A DNA stretch of 51,746 nt, from positions 1 through 51,746 of the forward strand of contig NZ_JACJUG010000031.1 in NCBI RefSeq assembly GCF_014174515.1. Reading direction: 5' to 3'. Positions within the stretch are counted from its first letter, which is position 1. Every line of letters begins with the position of its first letter. The translations under genes and the position numbers were made by a program. Under the pieces are notes generated by a model. The model was not told the DNA's origin and made no database searches. It saw nothing but the letters and a program-made list of their open reading frames with translations. Origin of the DNA: Mitsuaria sp. WAJ17 (GTDB taxonomy: Bacteria > Pseudomonadota > Gammaproteobacteria > Burkholderiales > Burkholderiaceae_C). This document shows, piece after piece, positions 7,771 through 16,096 of this stretch.

Positions 7771-8067
7771 TCAGCGTTCGACGGTTGTGTTCATCGCCCG
7801 CCGATCCGCCTTCCACGCCCGTTCGATGATCCGCCGCTGCACCTCCTCGGCGTCGATCTGCCCTGTGATCAAGGCCAGCATGTCCGCTAGAAACTCCGCG
7901 CTGGGCTGATGGCCTTCGATGCGAGGGCTGGCCCGGGCCTGCTGCAGCCGCAGGCGGCGCTCGGTCACGGAGCGCTGGCGTGGCGCCTCGGTCTCTTCAG
8001 ATGCGGGCTTGAGTTCCGTGCGGTTCGGCTCCAAGCCCCGAGGAGCCATGAGGAAACATCGACTCAC
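7771..8067 (-). CDS. VbhA-family antitoxin-like protein, copy 2
   Basis: Up to 98 residues from the first ATG; the start is uncertain, and an internal start at 8046 or later would remove an unconserved leader. The conserved core SPRIEGHQPSAEFLADM and GQIDAEEVQRRIIERAW keeps the Fic-inhibition motif SxxxEG (SPRIEG). It is a paralogue of the gene at 6088-6300, and the shared residues extend upstream (APRQRSVTERR against APRQRSVAERR). As with copy 1, no fic toxin gene follows. Its 5' end overlaps an IS3 orfA fragment on the other strand, suggesting that an insertion separated it from its original context. Confidence 0.6.
   Translation of the reverse strand: MSRCFLMAPRGLEPNRTELKPASEETEAPRQRSVTERRLRLQQARASPRIEGHQPSAEFLADMLALITGQIDAEEVQRRIIERAWKADRRAMNTTVER
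7797..8015. repeat. diverged direct repeat, copy 2 (antitoxin block)
   Basis: Second copy of the block at 6128-6345; both contain the VbhA-like coding core in the same orientation, 1.67 kb apart. Confidence 0.6.
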
Positions 8068-8098
8068 GGATGAACTGATGGTGGCGGTCCTGCGCGAG
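8048..8098 (+). pseudogene. IS3-family orfA N-terminal fragment
   Basis: ATG at 8048 begins MRKHRLTDELMVAVLREG, matching the first residues of IS3-group OrfA proteins (usual form MKKKRFTEEQIVAILRE). Similarity stops at a G-run (about 8098-8107), so only some 17 codons remain. Short length limits confidence. Confidence 0.45.
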
Positions 8099-8113
8099 GG
8101 GGGGGGCGGGCGG

Positions 8114-8233
8114 CGTCATCCGCTCGCGCAGGGCATCGAGCACTTGCTTGAGCTGGGTGCGGGTGTTGCGGCTGAAGGTGTCGTGGTTCAGGGCCAGGGC
8201 TTCGGCCCTGTCTTCCAGCTCATCCCCAGGCAT
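8114..8233 (-). pseudogene. fragment resembling the C terminus of ORF6N-domain proteins
   Basis: The minus strand reads LNHDTFSRNTRTQLKQVLDA then LRERMTPPAP, resembling the conserved C-terminal segment (FDALRELMTPP) of phage-type ORF6N proteins. The N-terminal ORF6N/KilA-N domain is absent. It directly abuts the stop of the lipase-like gene. Identification is by memory of the motif and tentative. Confidence 0.35.
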
Positions 8234-9022
8234 TCATTTCAGCAGTGGGCCCAGCAGCGCCACGTATCGCGCCAAATGGTCCGCTGGTGGGCTCGCTGCG
8301 GCCTCGGCCGCCTCGAAGGGAAGCCCCGAGGGCCAACCGATCGCGCCGCCGTGATCGACTGGCCAGACTGCGAACAAGTCCGCCTGCTTGTTGGTCCGAC
8401 TGGAGGAGTCCAGACTGACCACCCCGTCGTTGGGAACCTTGCCAAAGCCACCAACGAAGGCAGTCGCCACGAAGACGGGCGACCTGGGGTATGTCGCAGC
8501 CGCATTGCAGCCGATGCAGACGTAGTCCACCGGCTGGCCTTTGAACCCGTTGACGGGGCCGTTCTGAAGCACGCTTCGCCGCGTCAGGTCGGCGAGTGCG
8601 CCGGCATAGTCTGCAAGATAGGCCGTCAGGAGCTCTGCGGGCGTAGGGAATCCCAAAAAACCCTTCTTCAGCGCTGCATTTGCCACCGGGCTTCCAAAGT
8701 GTGGGGTTGCAATGGTGATGAGCCGTGGGACCCTGCGTGCGATGTCGGGATAGACGGCCAGCATTCGCCGGCAGTCCAGCCCGCCCATGCTGTGGGCCAA
8801 GAGGTAGATGGGCTGCCCGTCGTCAGGCCAACGCTGAAGCACCGCGACTGCAAGTTGCTTGGTGCGCTCTTGCAGAGAACCGACGGGCTGCACCGAGGGG
8901 CAGAACACGTCATGACCGCGCTCCGTGTATTCCGTTGCGATGCGATTGAAGTACAAGCCAGGGTCCATCGGGAAGAGATGCCCGAACCCAAGGATTCCGT
9001 GTGCGAGGACGATTCGCGCCAT
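8234..9022 (-). CDS. lipase/esterase, alpha/beta hydrolase fold
   Basis: 262 residues from ATG 9022, preceded by GGGAG. The frame is open 240 bases further upstream, but that leader is unlike a signal peptide and the homology starts at MARIVLAHGILGFG. Residues IVLAHGILGFG form the oxyanion-hole loop and LLAHSMGGLD carries the nucleophile serine (GxSxG variant AHSMG), as in triacylglycerol lipases of the Pseudomonas/Burkholderia type. The segment VPNDGVVSLDSS holds a likely acid residue and PVDHGGAIG the likely catalytic histidine. No signal peptide on the short form, so the location is unclear: cytosolic, or exported if the long form is real. Isolated gene. Confidence 0.8.
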   Translation of the reverse strand: MARIVLAHGILGFGHLFPMDPGLYFNRIATEYTERGHDVFCPSVQPVGSLQERTKQLAVAVLQRWPDDGQPIYLLAHSMGGLDCRRMLAVYPDIARRVPRLITIATPHFGSPVANAALKKGFLGFPTPAELLTAYLADYAGALADLTRRSVLQNGPVNGFKGQPVDYVCIGCNAAATYPRSPVFVATAFVGGFGKVPNDGVVSLDSSSRTNKQADLFAVWPVDHGGAIGWPSGLPFEAAEAAASPPADHLARYVALLGPLLK

Positions 9023-9360
9023 GACCAGCTCCCGTTCTGCGGCAGCGCTTGCGCGAGCCGACTTGGTCTTGCCCTCTGTGGGGCCATGCCGCAGCATAGG
9101 ACAGGTGCGATCGGTCAGCGCGAGGAGCATCCCTACGAGGGCAGCTTTGGCGACGAGCAACGGCAGCCACTGGGCCCCCGCCGTGACGGCACCTCCAACA
9201 TACCCTTCCGACGGGACTCGAGCACGCGCGCAGGTGCCTCTGAACCATCTCTGCTGCACGGCCATTCGTGATGGGGCAGGGACCGAGCAGACAGCGCGGG
9301 GAATGCCTGGCGCGACCGCTGCCTCTGGCAGCGAAACGGCACTCCCGCCTCAGCAGCAGT

Positions 9361-10149
9361 TCAAAAGCGGTAGAGGTAGCCCAGGCGCACCTCGGGCAGC
9401 GTGCTGCGGTCCACCAACGGGCTGCGCTTGATGGCGCTGCCCAACGCGGTGACACCGAGGTCGGCGAACAGCATCTGTTGGGGGGCGATACGGTAGTCCA
9501 AACGCAAGCCCAACTCGGTGTTGACGGTGGAGCCTGCCAGGTAGGCCGCCCGGTCGGCGCGCACCTCGGACGTTTTCACGCCGTAGTAGTAGTCCACGTA
9601 CTTGCTGTCGAGCCAGGTCACCGTCAGGCGCGGCGCCAGGCCAAACTCGCCCAGCGCGATGCGATGCTCGGCGCCCAGGCGCAGTTTCTGGCCCTTGCTA
9701 TGGCTGCTCATGTCGCCTGACCAGTCCGCGCTCAGCGACACCTGGCCTGTCTGAAGGCCTAGTCGGCCGCCAATCCAGGCGCTTGCCTGGCGTTTGTCCA
9801 TGCCGGCAAGGAAGGGGGAGTCGCTGGCCTTGTAGCCGTCGCGGGCATAGCCCACGGTGAGGCCATAGCTCAGCGGGCCAGTGCGGCCCAGCTTGAACTC
9901 CAGCCCTGGGCCGAGGACGCGCACCCAGCGGTTCTCGAAGGTCAGGATGGGCCAGACCTCGGTCTTGTTGTCAAAGTCGCGATAAGCCCTGGTCTCGGGC
10001 ATCACGGCGAGGCCCAGGCCCCAGTGGGAGGCGCCATCGCCGCCCGCGCCATCGTCGGGGCCGTGGGCCATGCTGGTCAGGGGGCTGAGTGCCGTGAGCA
10101 AGGCGGCGAGCAGAGGCGGTGCGGTGCTCGGCAGGGGGGGCTTGGGCAT
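9361..10149 (-). CDS. MipA/OmpV family outer-membrane protein
   Basis: 262 residues. ATG 10149 is chosen because it begins a signal peptide (PPLLAALLTALSPLTSMAHG). The mature protein shows alternating beta strands (GLGLAVMPETRAYRDFDNK, WPILTFENRWVRV, LGPGLEFKLGRTGPLSYGL) and ends LGYLYRF, with a C-terminal aromatic residue as expected for outer-membrane barrels. The family (PF06629) includes MipA, an MltA-interacting scaffold, and OmpV porin-like proteins; which role applies cannot be told. Single gene with no operon partner. Confidence 0.88.
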   Translation of the reverse strand: MPKPPLPSTAPPLLAALLTALSPLTSMAHGPDDGAGGDGASHWGLGLAVMPETRAYRDFDNKTEVWPILTFENRWVRVLGPGLEFKLGRTGPLSYGLTVGYARDGYKASDSPFLAGMDKRQASAWIGGRLGLQTGQVSLSADWSGDMSSHSKGQKLRLGAEHRIALGEFGLAPRLTVTWLDSKYVDYYYGVKTSEVRADRAAYLAGSTVNTELGLRLDYRIAPQQMLFADLGVTALGSAIKRSPLVDRSTLPEVRLGYLYRF

Positions 10150-10296
10150 GGTGTGGACCGCGCGATGCGGTGTTGAGGAAGGACAAGCGGCTGTCTTGCC
10201 GCGCAAGCCCGGGAATTGCCGGGTCATGCAGTCTAGGCCAGCGTTGCCGTCGGTCCAGCAGGCCTTGGTCCGGCGGCGGGCAGTAGACTCACCGTG

Positions 10297-10900
10297 CTAT
10301 CTGAGCTGGCGCAGCAGGTGGTTGACGGTGGCAGCAGGGCCGGCCAGAACGTCCCGGATGTCCGGCTCCAGCGCTGCCAGTTCGTGCCAGTGCGCGTCAC
10401 CGGGCAGGCGCCCCACGAGCTGGACCGGCAGCCGCAGCACCTCGGCCGCCATTGCGACGGCTGTCGGCACCGTGGCCTCCAGCAGCACTCCGCAGGGGCG
10501 TCACCCGGCGCCAGGCTCAGTGCCGTCTCGTCGCCGACAAGCAGGCTGCGGGCCGGGGCCAGGTCGTTGAGGACCAGCGGCGCGCGCGGGCCCAACGCCG
10601 CCAGCGGCTGGTCCGGTGCGGCCTGACGCACCCGGCAAATCTCAGGCGGGAAGCCGAAATAGTCATCGACCATGCCGGGCTCGCTGGCGGTGCTGACGGC
10701 GAAGTTGTCGCTGACCCAGTGCGCCGACACAACGAGCATCGCCGGGGGCGTTGCGGCAGTGGGCGGGGCACATCCAGCAGCCCGGCCTCCAGCACGCGCA
10801 GTTGCTCGCGCAGCGACCCCTGCATGCTGGTCCAAGGCCCGCCACCGTGGCAGAGAAAGTAGCTGGGCAGGCGGGGACCCGAGGTGTCGGCGGGACTCAT
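10297..10900 (-). pseudogene. DODA/LigB-type extradiol dioxygenase, frameshifted remnant
   Basis: The N-terminal part from ATG 10900 reads LPSYFLCHGGGPWTSMQG, then VPRPLPQR, matching the metal-binding HGGGP start of 4,5-DOPA-type dioxygenases. A frameshift near 10750 leads to PPAMLVVSAHWVSDNFAV and MVDDYFGFPPEICRV, also diagnostic for the family. The expected second half (DHG motif) is missing. A second frameshift near 10490 leads to a tail (GVLLEATVPTAVAMAAEVLR ... NHLLRQLR) unlike this family. A LLVGDETAL stretch recalls siderophore-interacting flavoproteins, so the gene may be a join of two remnants. DoxX genes often neighbour such dioxygenases, and DoxX is immediately upstream here. Confidence 0.7.
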
Positions 10901-10919
10901 CATGCGATTTCTTGCCGGC

Positions 10920-11360
10920 TCAGCCCCGGGCAGCGATGGGCGCCTTGCGGGCGCGACCCCAGGCGACGAACAGCGACAGGGCCAGCAGCACGAGGTTGAA
11001 CGGCAGCACGGCGGCTTCCCCGCGGGACAGGTGGAAGGCCATCGCGCAGACCTGCAGCGCCGAGGCGCCCAGGGCGGCGGCCACCGTCAGGCGCGGGGCG
11101 ATGCGAGTCAGCGCCGGCAGCAGGATGCCCAGGCCCGCGGCCAGGTCCACCAGGCCGATGGCGCGCACGAAGGCCTCGGAGGACTGTGCCGCCCAAGGGA
11201 TGACGCCTGCCAACTCGGCCGGCGACTTGCCCAGCTTCATCGAGGCGGCCCAAAGGTAGACAAAGGCCAGCAGGCCCTGGGCGATCCAGAGACCGGCGCG
11301 CAGCGCGAGACCGGCGGTCGTGCGAGGGGCGGCGGTGGGCAGGGTGGAGGTTGTGGTCAT
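10920..11360 (-). CDS. DoxX family membrane protein
   Basis: 146 residues from ATG 11360, with AAGGAG seven bases upstream. Four hydrophobic helices (AGLWIAQGLLAFVYLWAAS, GLVDLAAGLGILLPAL, LTVAAALGASALQVCAMAF, FNLVLLALSLFVAW) and the motif SMKLGKSP give the DoxX-like pattern of small inner-membrane proteins linked to quinone or thiol redox. It is divergent from a LysR gene at 11475 and runs into the dioxygenase remnant 20 bases downstream, which would have formed an operon. Confidence 0.85.
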   Translation of the reverse strand: MTTTSTLPTAAPRTTAGLALRAGLWIAQGLLAFVYLWAASMKLGKSPAELAGVIPWAAQSSEAFVRAIGLVDLAAGLGILLPALTRIAPRLTVAAALGASALQVCAMAFHLSRGEAAVLPFNLVLLALSLFVAWGRARKAPIAARG

Positions 11361-11447
11361 GAGAAGCTCCTTGGCGGACGCTGGGTCAGAGGTGAGGGTG
11401 TTGTCATGGTCGCCCTGTCCGCTCAATGTGAAAACCTGCTAGCGTGT

Positions 11448-11458
11448 ATGGACTCCAT
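11448..11458. promoter_or_regulatory. short palindrome between doxX and lysR, possible LysR site
   Basis: ATGGACTCCAT has perfect 5-base arms around one central base and lies 17 bases before the LysR start in a divergent intergenic region. LysR-type regulators usually bind such dyads to control the divergent gene and themselves. Site assignment is inference. Confidence 0.4.
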
Positions 11459-11474
11459 CTAAAAATCAGATCAA

Positions 11475-12395
11475 GTGGCTGACTACACGCTGGATCAATT
11501 CGTCGTTTTCCAGGCCGTCGTCGAGTGTGGCGGCTTTGCGGCGGCGGCCCGCCAACTGGGGCGGGCGCAGTCGGCCGTGACCCATGCGATCCGCAACCTG
11601 GAGGAGGCCAGCGGCCTGCTGCTGTTCGATCGCAGCGGCTACCGCGCGGTCTTGACCGACGCCGGCCGGGCGCTGCTGCCGCGGGCTCGCCAGGTGCTGG
11701 CCGAGGCCGACGGCTTTCGCCGTGCGTCGCAGGGCTTCGCGCTGGGCCTGGAGGCCAGCCTGAGCGTCGCCGTGGGGCCGTTCGTGCACGAACAACCGCT
11801 GGCTGAGGCGCTGAGTCGGTTGCATGCCCAGCATCCGACCGTGCGCGTCGCGATGCGCGCCGAGCTGCACGGCCGGGCGCTGGAGCTGATGAGCAGCGGC
11901 CAAGTGCAGATCGCCCTGCTGGCCGAAGCCACGCCGATCGGTCCGCAGTTCGAGTCCTTCCGCATCGCCGAGCAGTCGCTGGTGGCGGTGGCCGCCCCTG
12001 GCCACCCGCTGGCGGCCGAGCCTCAGCCCATCGAGCCGGAGCGCTTGCGCCTGCACATGCAGGTCGTCTGGCATTCGGGCACCGAGTGGCTGGCGCCGCA
12101 GGACCTGGGCGTGCACGCCACCGACTGCTGGTACGTCAACTCGCTGAGCAGCAAACGCAGCCTGCTGCTCGCCGGCGTGGGCTGGGGCAGCCTGCCAGAG
12201 CATCTCGTTTCCGATGACCTGGCCGCTGGCCGCCTCGTGCGCCTGGAGCCGCTGAGCTGGGAGGGGCGCGACCGCATGCCAAGCTTCCACGCTGCGGTGG
12301 TGTGGCGGCGCGACGCCGTCATCGGTCCGGCGCAGCGCGTTTTGCTGGCGCTGTTGCGTGACCCCTTGCGCGACCCCTTGCGCGACGAGCGCTGA
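11475..12395 (+). CDS. LysR-family transcriptional regulator
   Basis: 306 residues from GTG 11475. The N-terminal helix-turn-helix covers about residues 5-64 (LDQFVVFQAVVECGGFAAAA, QSAVTHAIRNLEE, LTDAGRALLPRA), and the substrate-binding domain from about 92 onward includes MQVVWHSGTEW and LLAGVGWGSLPEHLV. It is divergent from doxX and the dioxygenase remnant and probably controlled them. The C terminus carries a short tandem repeat, RDPLRDPLRDER, caused by duplicated 12-base units at the DNA level. Confidence 0.9.
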   Translation: MADYTLDQFVVFQAVVECGGFAAAARQLGRAQSAVTHAIRNLEEASGLLLFDRSGYRAVLTDAGRALLPRARQVLAEADGFRRASQGFALGLEASLSVAVGPFVHEQPLAEALSRLHAQHPTVRVAMRAELHGRALELMSSGQVQIALLAEATPIGPQFESFRIAEQSLVAVAAPGHPLAAEPQPIEPERLRLHMQVVWHSGTEWLAPQDLGVHATDCWYVNSLSSKRSLLLAGVGWGSLPEHLVSDDLAAGRLVRLEPLSWEGRDRMPSFHAAVVWRRDAVIGPAQRVLLALLRDPLRDPLRDER

Positions 12396-12489
12396 CCCAC
12401 AGGTGTCAAGCGCGCTCAGTTGTCGCTCGGCCCGCTGTCATGGCAACGTCTTCGAGCGCAGGCAGCGCTGCTACGGCGACCGGCGAATC

Positions 12490-12760
12490 CCTGCTTCCCT
12501 CAGCGATCAATCCGTGAGCTTCTCGGGAAGGGTCGTTCGCCGTCGCATGAATGAGGAGGGCCTGCTCGCCGCTCACGGTAAGGCTCCCGCATGGGCGAGA
12601 TCAGGCCGGCGCCCGGCACAGTGCTGAACCGGGACTTCCGGGCCACCGCGGCGAACGCGACGTGGCTCACTGGCATCGCGGAGTTCCCGATCCCGGCGGG
12701 CAAGGGGTATCTCGCGCCCCAGCTCGGTTGCTTCGACGGCTGGTGCAATGAGGTTCGGAT
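12490..12760 (+). pseudogene. IS3-family orfB transposase remnant
   Basis: One frame reads RVVRRRMNEEGLLAAHGKA; after a shift near 12590 another reads EIRPAPGTVLNRDFRATAAN, then WLTGIAEFPIPAGKGYLAPQ and CFDGW. These match IS3 OrfB (usual form NEKWLTDITEFxIPAGKVYLSPxIDCFDG), just at the start of the DDE domain. Everything after CFDG is missing. The surrounding 12396-12897 stretch has no other gene. Confidence 0.75.
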
Positions 12761-12897
12761 CATCACATCACGGGAGCCGTGCCGTCCCGTCGTGCACCGC
12801 CGGCGCCTGGGTATCGCCGCATAAGCAGGACCAGATTTCTGTCGAAGCCTTCTAGAATTGGCCGCAAATCAAAGGCATCGTTGCGCGAGGAGAAACA

Positions 12898-13797
12898 GTG
12901 GACCGACTGCATCTGATCAACGTGTTCGTTTCGGTCGTGGATGCGAACGGATTTGCTGGCGCGGCGCGCAAGCTCAACATTTCCCCGCCCGCAGTGACCC
13001 GTGCCATCAGTGAGCTGGAAGCTCACCTGGGGGTGCGCCTGCTGACACGGACGACCCGCGTGGTGCGCGTGACCGAGGCGGGGGCGCGTTATGTGGAGGA
13101 TTGCCGCCGCATCCTGGCTGAGTTGGCTGAGGCGGACGAATCGGTGAGCGGGCTGCACGCCGCGCCGCGCGGGCGGCTCTCGCTCACCGCGCCTGTGCTG
13201 TTTGGCGCGCTGTTCGTCACCCCGATCGTTGCTGAGTATTTGAAGCGTTATCCTGAGGTGACGGCTTCATGCTGGTTCCTCGACCGCGTGGTGAATCTGG
13301 TCGATGAGGGGGTGGACATCGCGGTTCGCATCGGGGAACTGCCGGACTCATCCCTGCAGGCGATCCGGGTTGGCCGTGTGCGCCGCGTGATCTGTGCGGC
13401 GCCCAGCTATCTGGCGCGCCACGGCGCTCCGCAAACACCGGACGAATTGACGGCCCACACGATCGTGTCGGCCAGCGGCGTCACCCCAACGCCGGAGTGG
13501 CGCTTGGTGGAGAACGGCGTGCCAAAAAGCGTCAAGCTGCAGCCGCGCATGACCACCACCACCAATGACTCAGCAGTAGCTGCCGTCGTGGCGGGTTTTG
13601 GTTTGACGCGGCTGATGTCCTACCAGGTGGCCGAGCATGTGCGCGAAGGTCGGCTCCAGGTCGTTCTGAGCGAGTTCGAGACGGCACCCCTGCCGGTGCA
13701 TCTGGTGCATCGTGAGGGGCGCCATGCCTCTCAGAAGGCGCGCGCGTTTCTGGACCTGGCGATCGAGCGTCTGCGCGAAAGCAAGGCGCTGGACTGA
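12898..13797 (+). CDS. LysR-family regulator, module A
   Basis: 299 residues from GTG 12898, preceded by GAGGAGA. The DNA-binding domain (HLINVFVSVVDANGFAGAA, SPPAVTRAISELEAHLG, VRVTEAGARYVEDCRRIL) and effector domain are of the DsdC/CrgA-like type. It is strikingly similar to the regulator at 22619-23539 along its whole length, for example identical GFAGAAR, VTEAGxRYVEDCRRIL, LPDSSLQA and TTTNDSA. It converges on the fused PNPOx-reductase gene (50 bases between stops), and its paralogue is co-transcribed with the split version of that enzyme, so a shared regulatory theme is likely. Confidence 0.92.
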   Translation: MDRLHLINVFVSVVDANGFAGAARKLNISPPAVTRAISELEAHLGVRLLTRTTRVVRVTEAGARYVEDCRRILAELAEADESVSGLHAAPRGRLSLTAPVLFGALFVTPIVAEYLKRYPEVTASCWFLDRVVNLVDEGVDIAVRIGELPDSSLQAIRVGRVRRVICAAPSYLARHGAPQTPDELTAHTIVSASGVTPTPEWRLVENGVPKSVKLQPRMTTTTNDSAVAAVVAGFGLTRLMSYQVAEHVREGRLQVVLSEFETAPLPVHLVHREGRHASQKARAFLDLAIERLRESKALD

Positions 13798-13847
13798 CAG
13801 CGCTTGAGCCAGAGCGGCCCTGCCTCTGTTCTCTGTTGAAAGGCGGC

Positions 13848-15452
13848 TCAGAGGTCCAGGGTCAGGTGATCACCGGCTGCGCGAGACACGCAGATGCACA
13901 TGCGACGCGCCTGCGTACGTTCGGCCTCGCTGAGCACGCTGTCACGGTGTTCGGGCTGGCCCTCCAACACTTTCACGGCGCATTGCCCGCAACTGCCGCC
14001 GCGGCACCCTGAGGGTACTTCCACCCCAGCCTGCTCCAGCGCTTCCAGAATGCTCTGACCAGCGCTCACCTCGATGCGCTGTCCGCGCCGAGGCAGGGTG
14101 ACTGACAACGGCCGCTGTGGGGCAGCGCTTGGCGCGGCTTGAAAGGCCTCGCTGTGCACCTGCTCGGCCGGCACGCCGGCTCTTCGGGCCGCCTCCCGGA
14201 CAGCATTGACCAGGCCTTGCGGGCCGCAGACATAAAAGTGCGTGCCGGGCCGCGCCGCCTGCACCAGCCCCTGGGGATCCAGACGCGCATCTCGATCCGC
14301 GGCATAGCTGTGCATCTGCGCACCGAACTCGCGCTCCAGGCGGTCGAGGTAAGCCCCCTCGCGCCGCGAGCGCACCGCATAGTGCAGCTCAAACGCTCGG
14401 CCGGCAGAGCGCAGCGCCTGGGCCATGGCCTTGATCGGGGTGATGCCGATGCCGCCGGCCACCAGCACCGCCGGCGCATCGCTGTCGGGATCCAGCGCGA
14501 AGTCATTGCCGGGCAGGCTGCAGTGCAGAACCATGCCCAGCTGATAGCTGTCGTGAACGGCCGCCGATCCGCCGCTGCCCGCGTTCTCTCGCAGCACTGC
14601 GATTTCGTAGGCGTCGCGGCGTTGCGGGTTGGATGCAATCGAGTAGCGGCGGCTGCTCAGCGTGCCATTGACAAGCCGTACAGGCATGTCCAGGTGTGAG
14701 CCGGCCTGGACCGCTGGCAGCTCTGCGCCATCCAGGCTGCGAAGCTCATAGGCGCGAACCCGCGGCGTGAGCTGACGCACCCCGCTGATGCGTAGAGCCA
14801 AAGGGCCTTTGCCCAGCTGCAGTTCCGGTGGCTCAACTGGCATGGCGCCGGAATGGCGAGCGAGCGCCCGGCGTGCCTTACGCAACTCGTCACGCAGTGG
14901 CGCCACGGCCTCGTTCACCTCAGCCTCGGTGAAGCGAGGCGTGATGTGCTTGGGGCAATTCCAGTCGTAGGCTTCCACCGTGATCAGCATGGCGCGCTCA
15001 ACCCGTGCCTCGTACTCAGGCAGGGCCAGCCGTTCCAGCAGGGCAGGGTCTTCGTCGGCGGTCACCAACTTGACGCGCCCCAGGATCTTCAGCCGGCGTT
15101 GATGGGCGTAGTCCATCAGGATGATGGAGACGCGGTCATTGCCCTGAAGATTGCCGACGCTGATGTACTGCACATTGCCGCGGAAGTCGGCATAGCCCAG
15201 GGTCTTGGCATCCAGCACCTTGAGAAAGCCGGCAGGTCCACCCCGGAACTGCACATAGGGCCAGCCTGTTTCGCCTACCGTGGCTTGATAGAAGCCATCA
15301 CGGGCGTGAATGAATTCCGACTCGCGTGCGGTCAAGGTGTCGCGGCGGTCGTCCGTGTGGTCCAGTGCTTCATAGGCCGAGCGGCTGCCCATGCGGGTTT
15401 GCATGGCCCTCACGGTGGGCGTGAACGCGAGGTCGGAATAGGCTCGGCTCAT
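13848..15452 (-). CDS. PNPOx-like / FAD-NAD(P) reductase / 2Fe-2S fusion protein
   Basis: 534 residues. Residues 1 to about 200 are a pyridoxamine-phosphate-oxidase-like flavin domain (FRGGPAGFLKVLDAKTLGYA, DRVSIILMDYAHQRRLKILG, DWNCPKHITPRF). Residues 220-430 are an FNR-type module with RRYSIAS (FAD, near 266) and GGIGITPIKAMA (NAD(P), near 331). The C terminus is a plant-type ferredoxin with SGCRGGSCGQC and a distal Cys in CICVS (near 481-489 and 520). The order FNR then ferredoxin is that of phthalate-dioxygenase-type reductases, so the protein can pass electrons from NAD(P)H to a partner; the substrate is unknown. No oxygenase partner lies nearby. The N-terminal fusion is discussed with the split version at 23.5-25.4 kb. 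Confidence 0.9.
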   Translation of the reverse strand: MSRAYSDLAFTPTVRAMQTRMGSRSAYEALDHTDDRRDTLTARESEFIHARDGFYQATVGETGWPYVQFRGGPAGFLKVLDAKTLGYADFRGNVQYISVGNLQGNDRVSIILMDYAHQRRLKILGRVKLVTADEDPALLERLALPEYEARVERAMLITVEAYDWNCPKHITPRFTEAEVNEAVAPLRDELRKARRALARHSGAMPVEPPELQLGKGPLALRISGVRQLTPRVRAYELRSLDGAELPAVQAGSHLDMPVRLVNGTLSSRRYSIASNPQRRDAYEIAVLRENAGSGGSAAVHDSYQLGMVLHCSLPGNDFALDPDSDAPAVLVAGGIGITPIKAMAQALRSAGRAFELHYAVRSRREGAYLDRLEREFGAQMHSYAADRDARLDPQGLVQAARPGTHFYVCGPQGLVNAVREAARRAGVPAEQVHSEAFQAAPSAAPQRPLSVTLPRRGQRIEVSAGQSILEALEQAGVEVPSGCRGGSCGQCAVKVLEGQPEHRDSVLSEAERTQARRMCICVSRAAGDHLTLDL

Positions 15453-15653
15453 GGTTTTTCCTTTGGGCTTTCAGGGGCTGTGCTTGGGCTGCGGCGATGG
15501 TCTTGGCGGCCGCAGCGTCGAGGCTCTCCACTGTGGTCGATGCCGGCTTGCTTTGGAATCCATGCCTGGCTGAGTGGAGTATTTCCGGCGCTGGAACAAT
15601 GGAGGCACGCAGCGGCGTGCCTAGCGCACGCCCTTCAGGGACTGCCCATCCAC

Positions 15654-16096
15654 CTAGCGCACAACGGGACAGTTCAAGACGACGTCGGTCACGGTCAATG
15701 TCAGTTCGCCCCTGTCCTGGGCGGCCAGGATGGCCTCCTCGGATCTCAGCTCCTGCCGCACGGCGGCCGGGCTCCAGCGCACCAGCACCATCCGCCACAG
15801 CGGGCTATAGGAGCGATCCGCATTGCCCGCCCCGGTGGGAGAGGGGGCGGACTGGAACACGCTCCACTGCGCTGCCCCGGCGAACTTGCAGACGCGCTCG
15901 ACCAGCGAGCGCTGCGGGGCACTGGCGCCAGGCGGCGACGGCAAGGCATCGGCCAGGCGAGGCTGCGTGGCAATACGAGCTCCGCGTCCGTGGTGTGCAC
16001 CGCCTAGATCGCGCAGCCCGAGAGCAAGCCCAAGATGGCAAGCGCTACCACGCCCTGGCGTGCTCGCGCCAGCCCGCGGGCCGTCTGCCCGGTCAT
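15654..16096 (-). pseudogene. lipoprotein gene with stop and frameshift
   Basis: ATG at 16096 overlaps the thioredoxin stop (ATGA). The first frame encodes a lipoprotein leader ending in LAILGLLSGC, an acceptable lipobox, then meets TAG two codons after the cysteine. The frame continues with AVHTTDAELVLPRSLA, and a shift near 15960 moves into LPSPPGASAPQRSLVERVCK and PLWRMVLVRWSPAAVRQELR ... TDVVLNCPVV. That C-terminal pattern resembles the DUF7482 family of secreted or lipo-proteins. The total length (443 bases) is not a multiple of three, consistent with one net indel. Sequencing error cannot be excluded for the shift, but the stop is independent of it. Confidence 0.6.

Noticed and set aside
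7919..9271. Plus-strand ORF of 450 residues
   Set aside because: It is antisense to the lipase-like gene and antitoxin copy 2, lacks domains and is a GC-rich shadow frame.
12356..12392. Tandem 12-base repeat at the end of the LysR gene as a CRISPR or VNTR signal
   Set aside because: Only two to three units coding RDPL; simple local duplication.
14853..16007. Plus-strand ORF of 384 residues
   Set aside because: It mirrors the fused PNPOx reductase and lipoprotein remnant; composition is typical of an antisense artefact.
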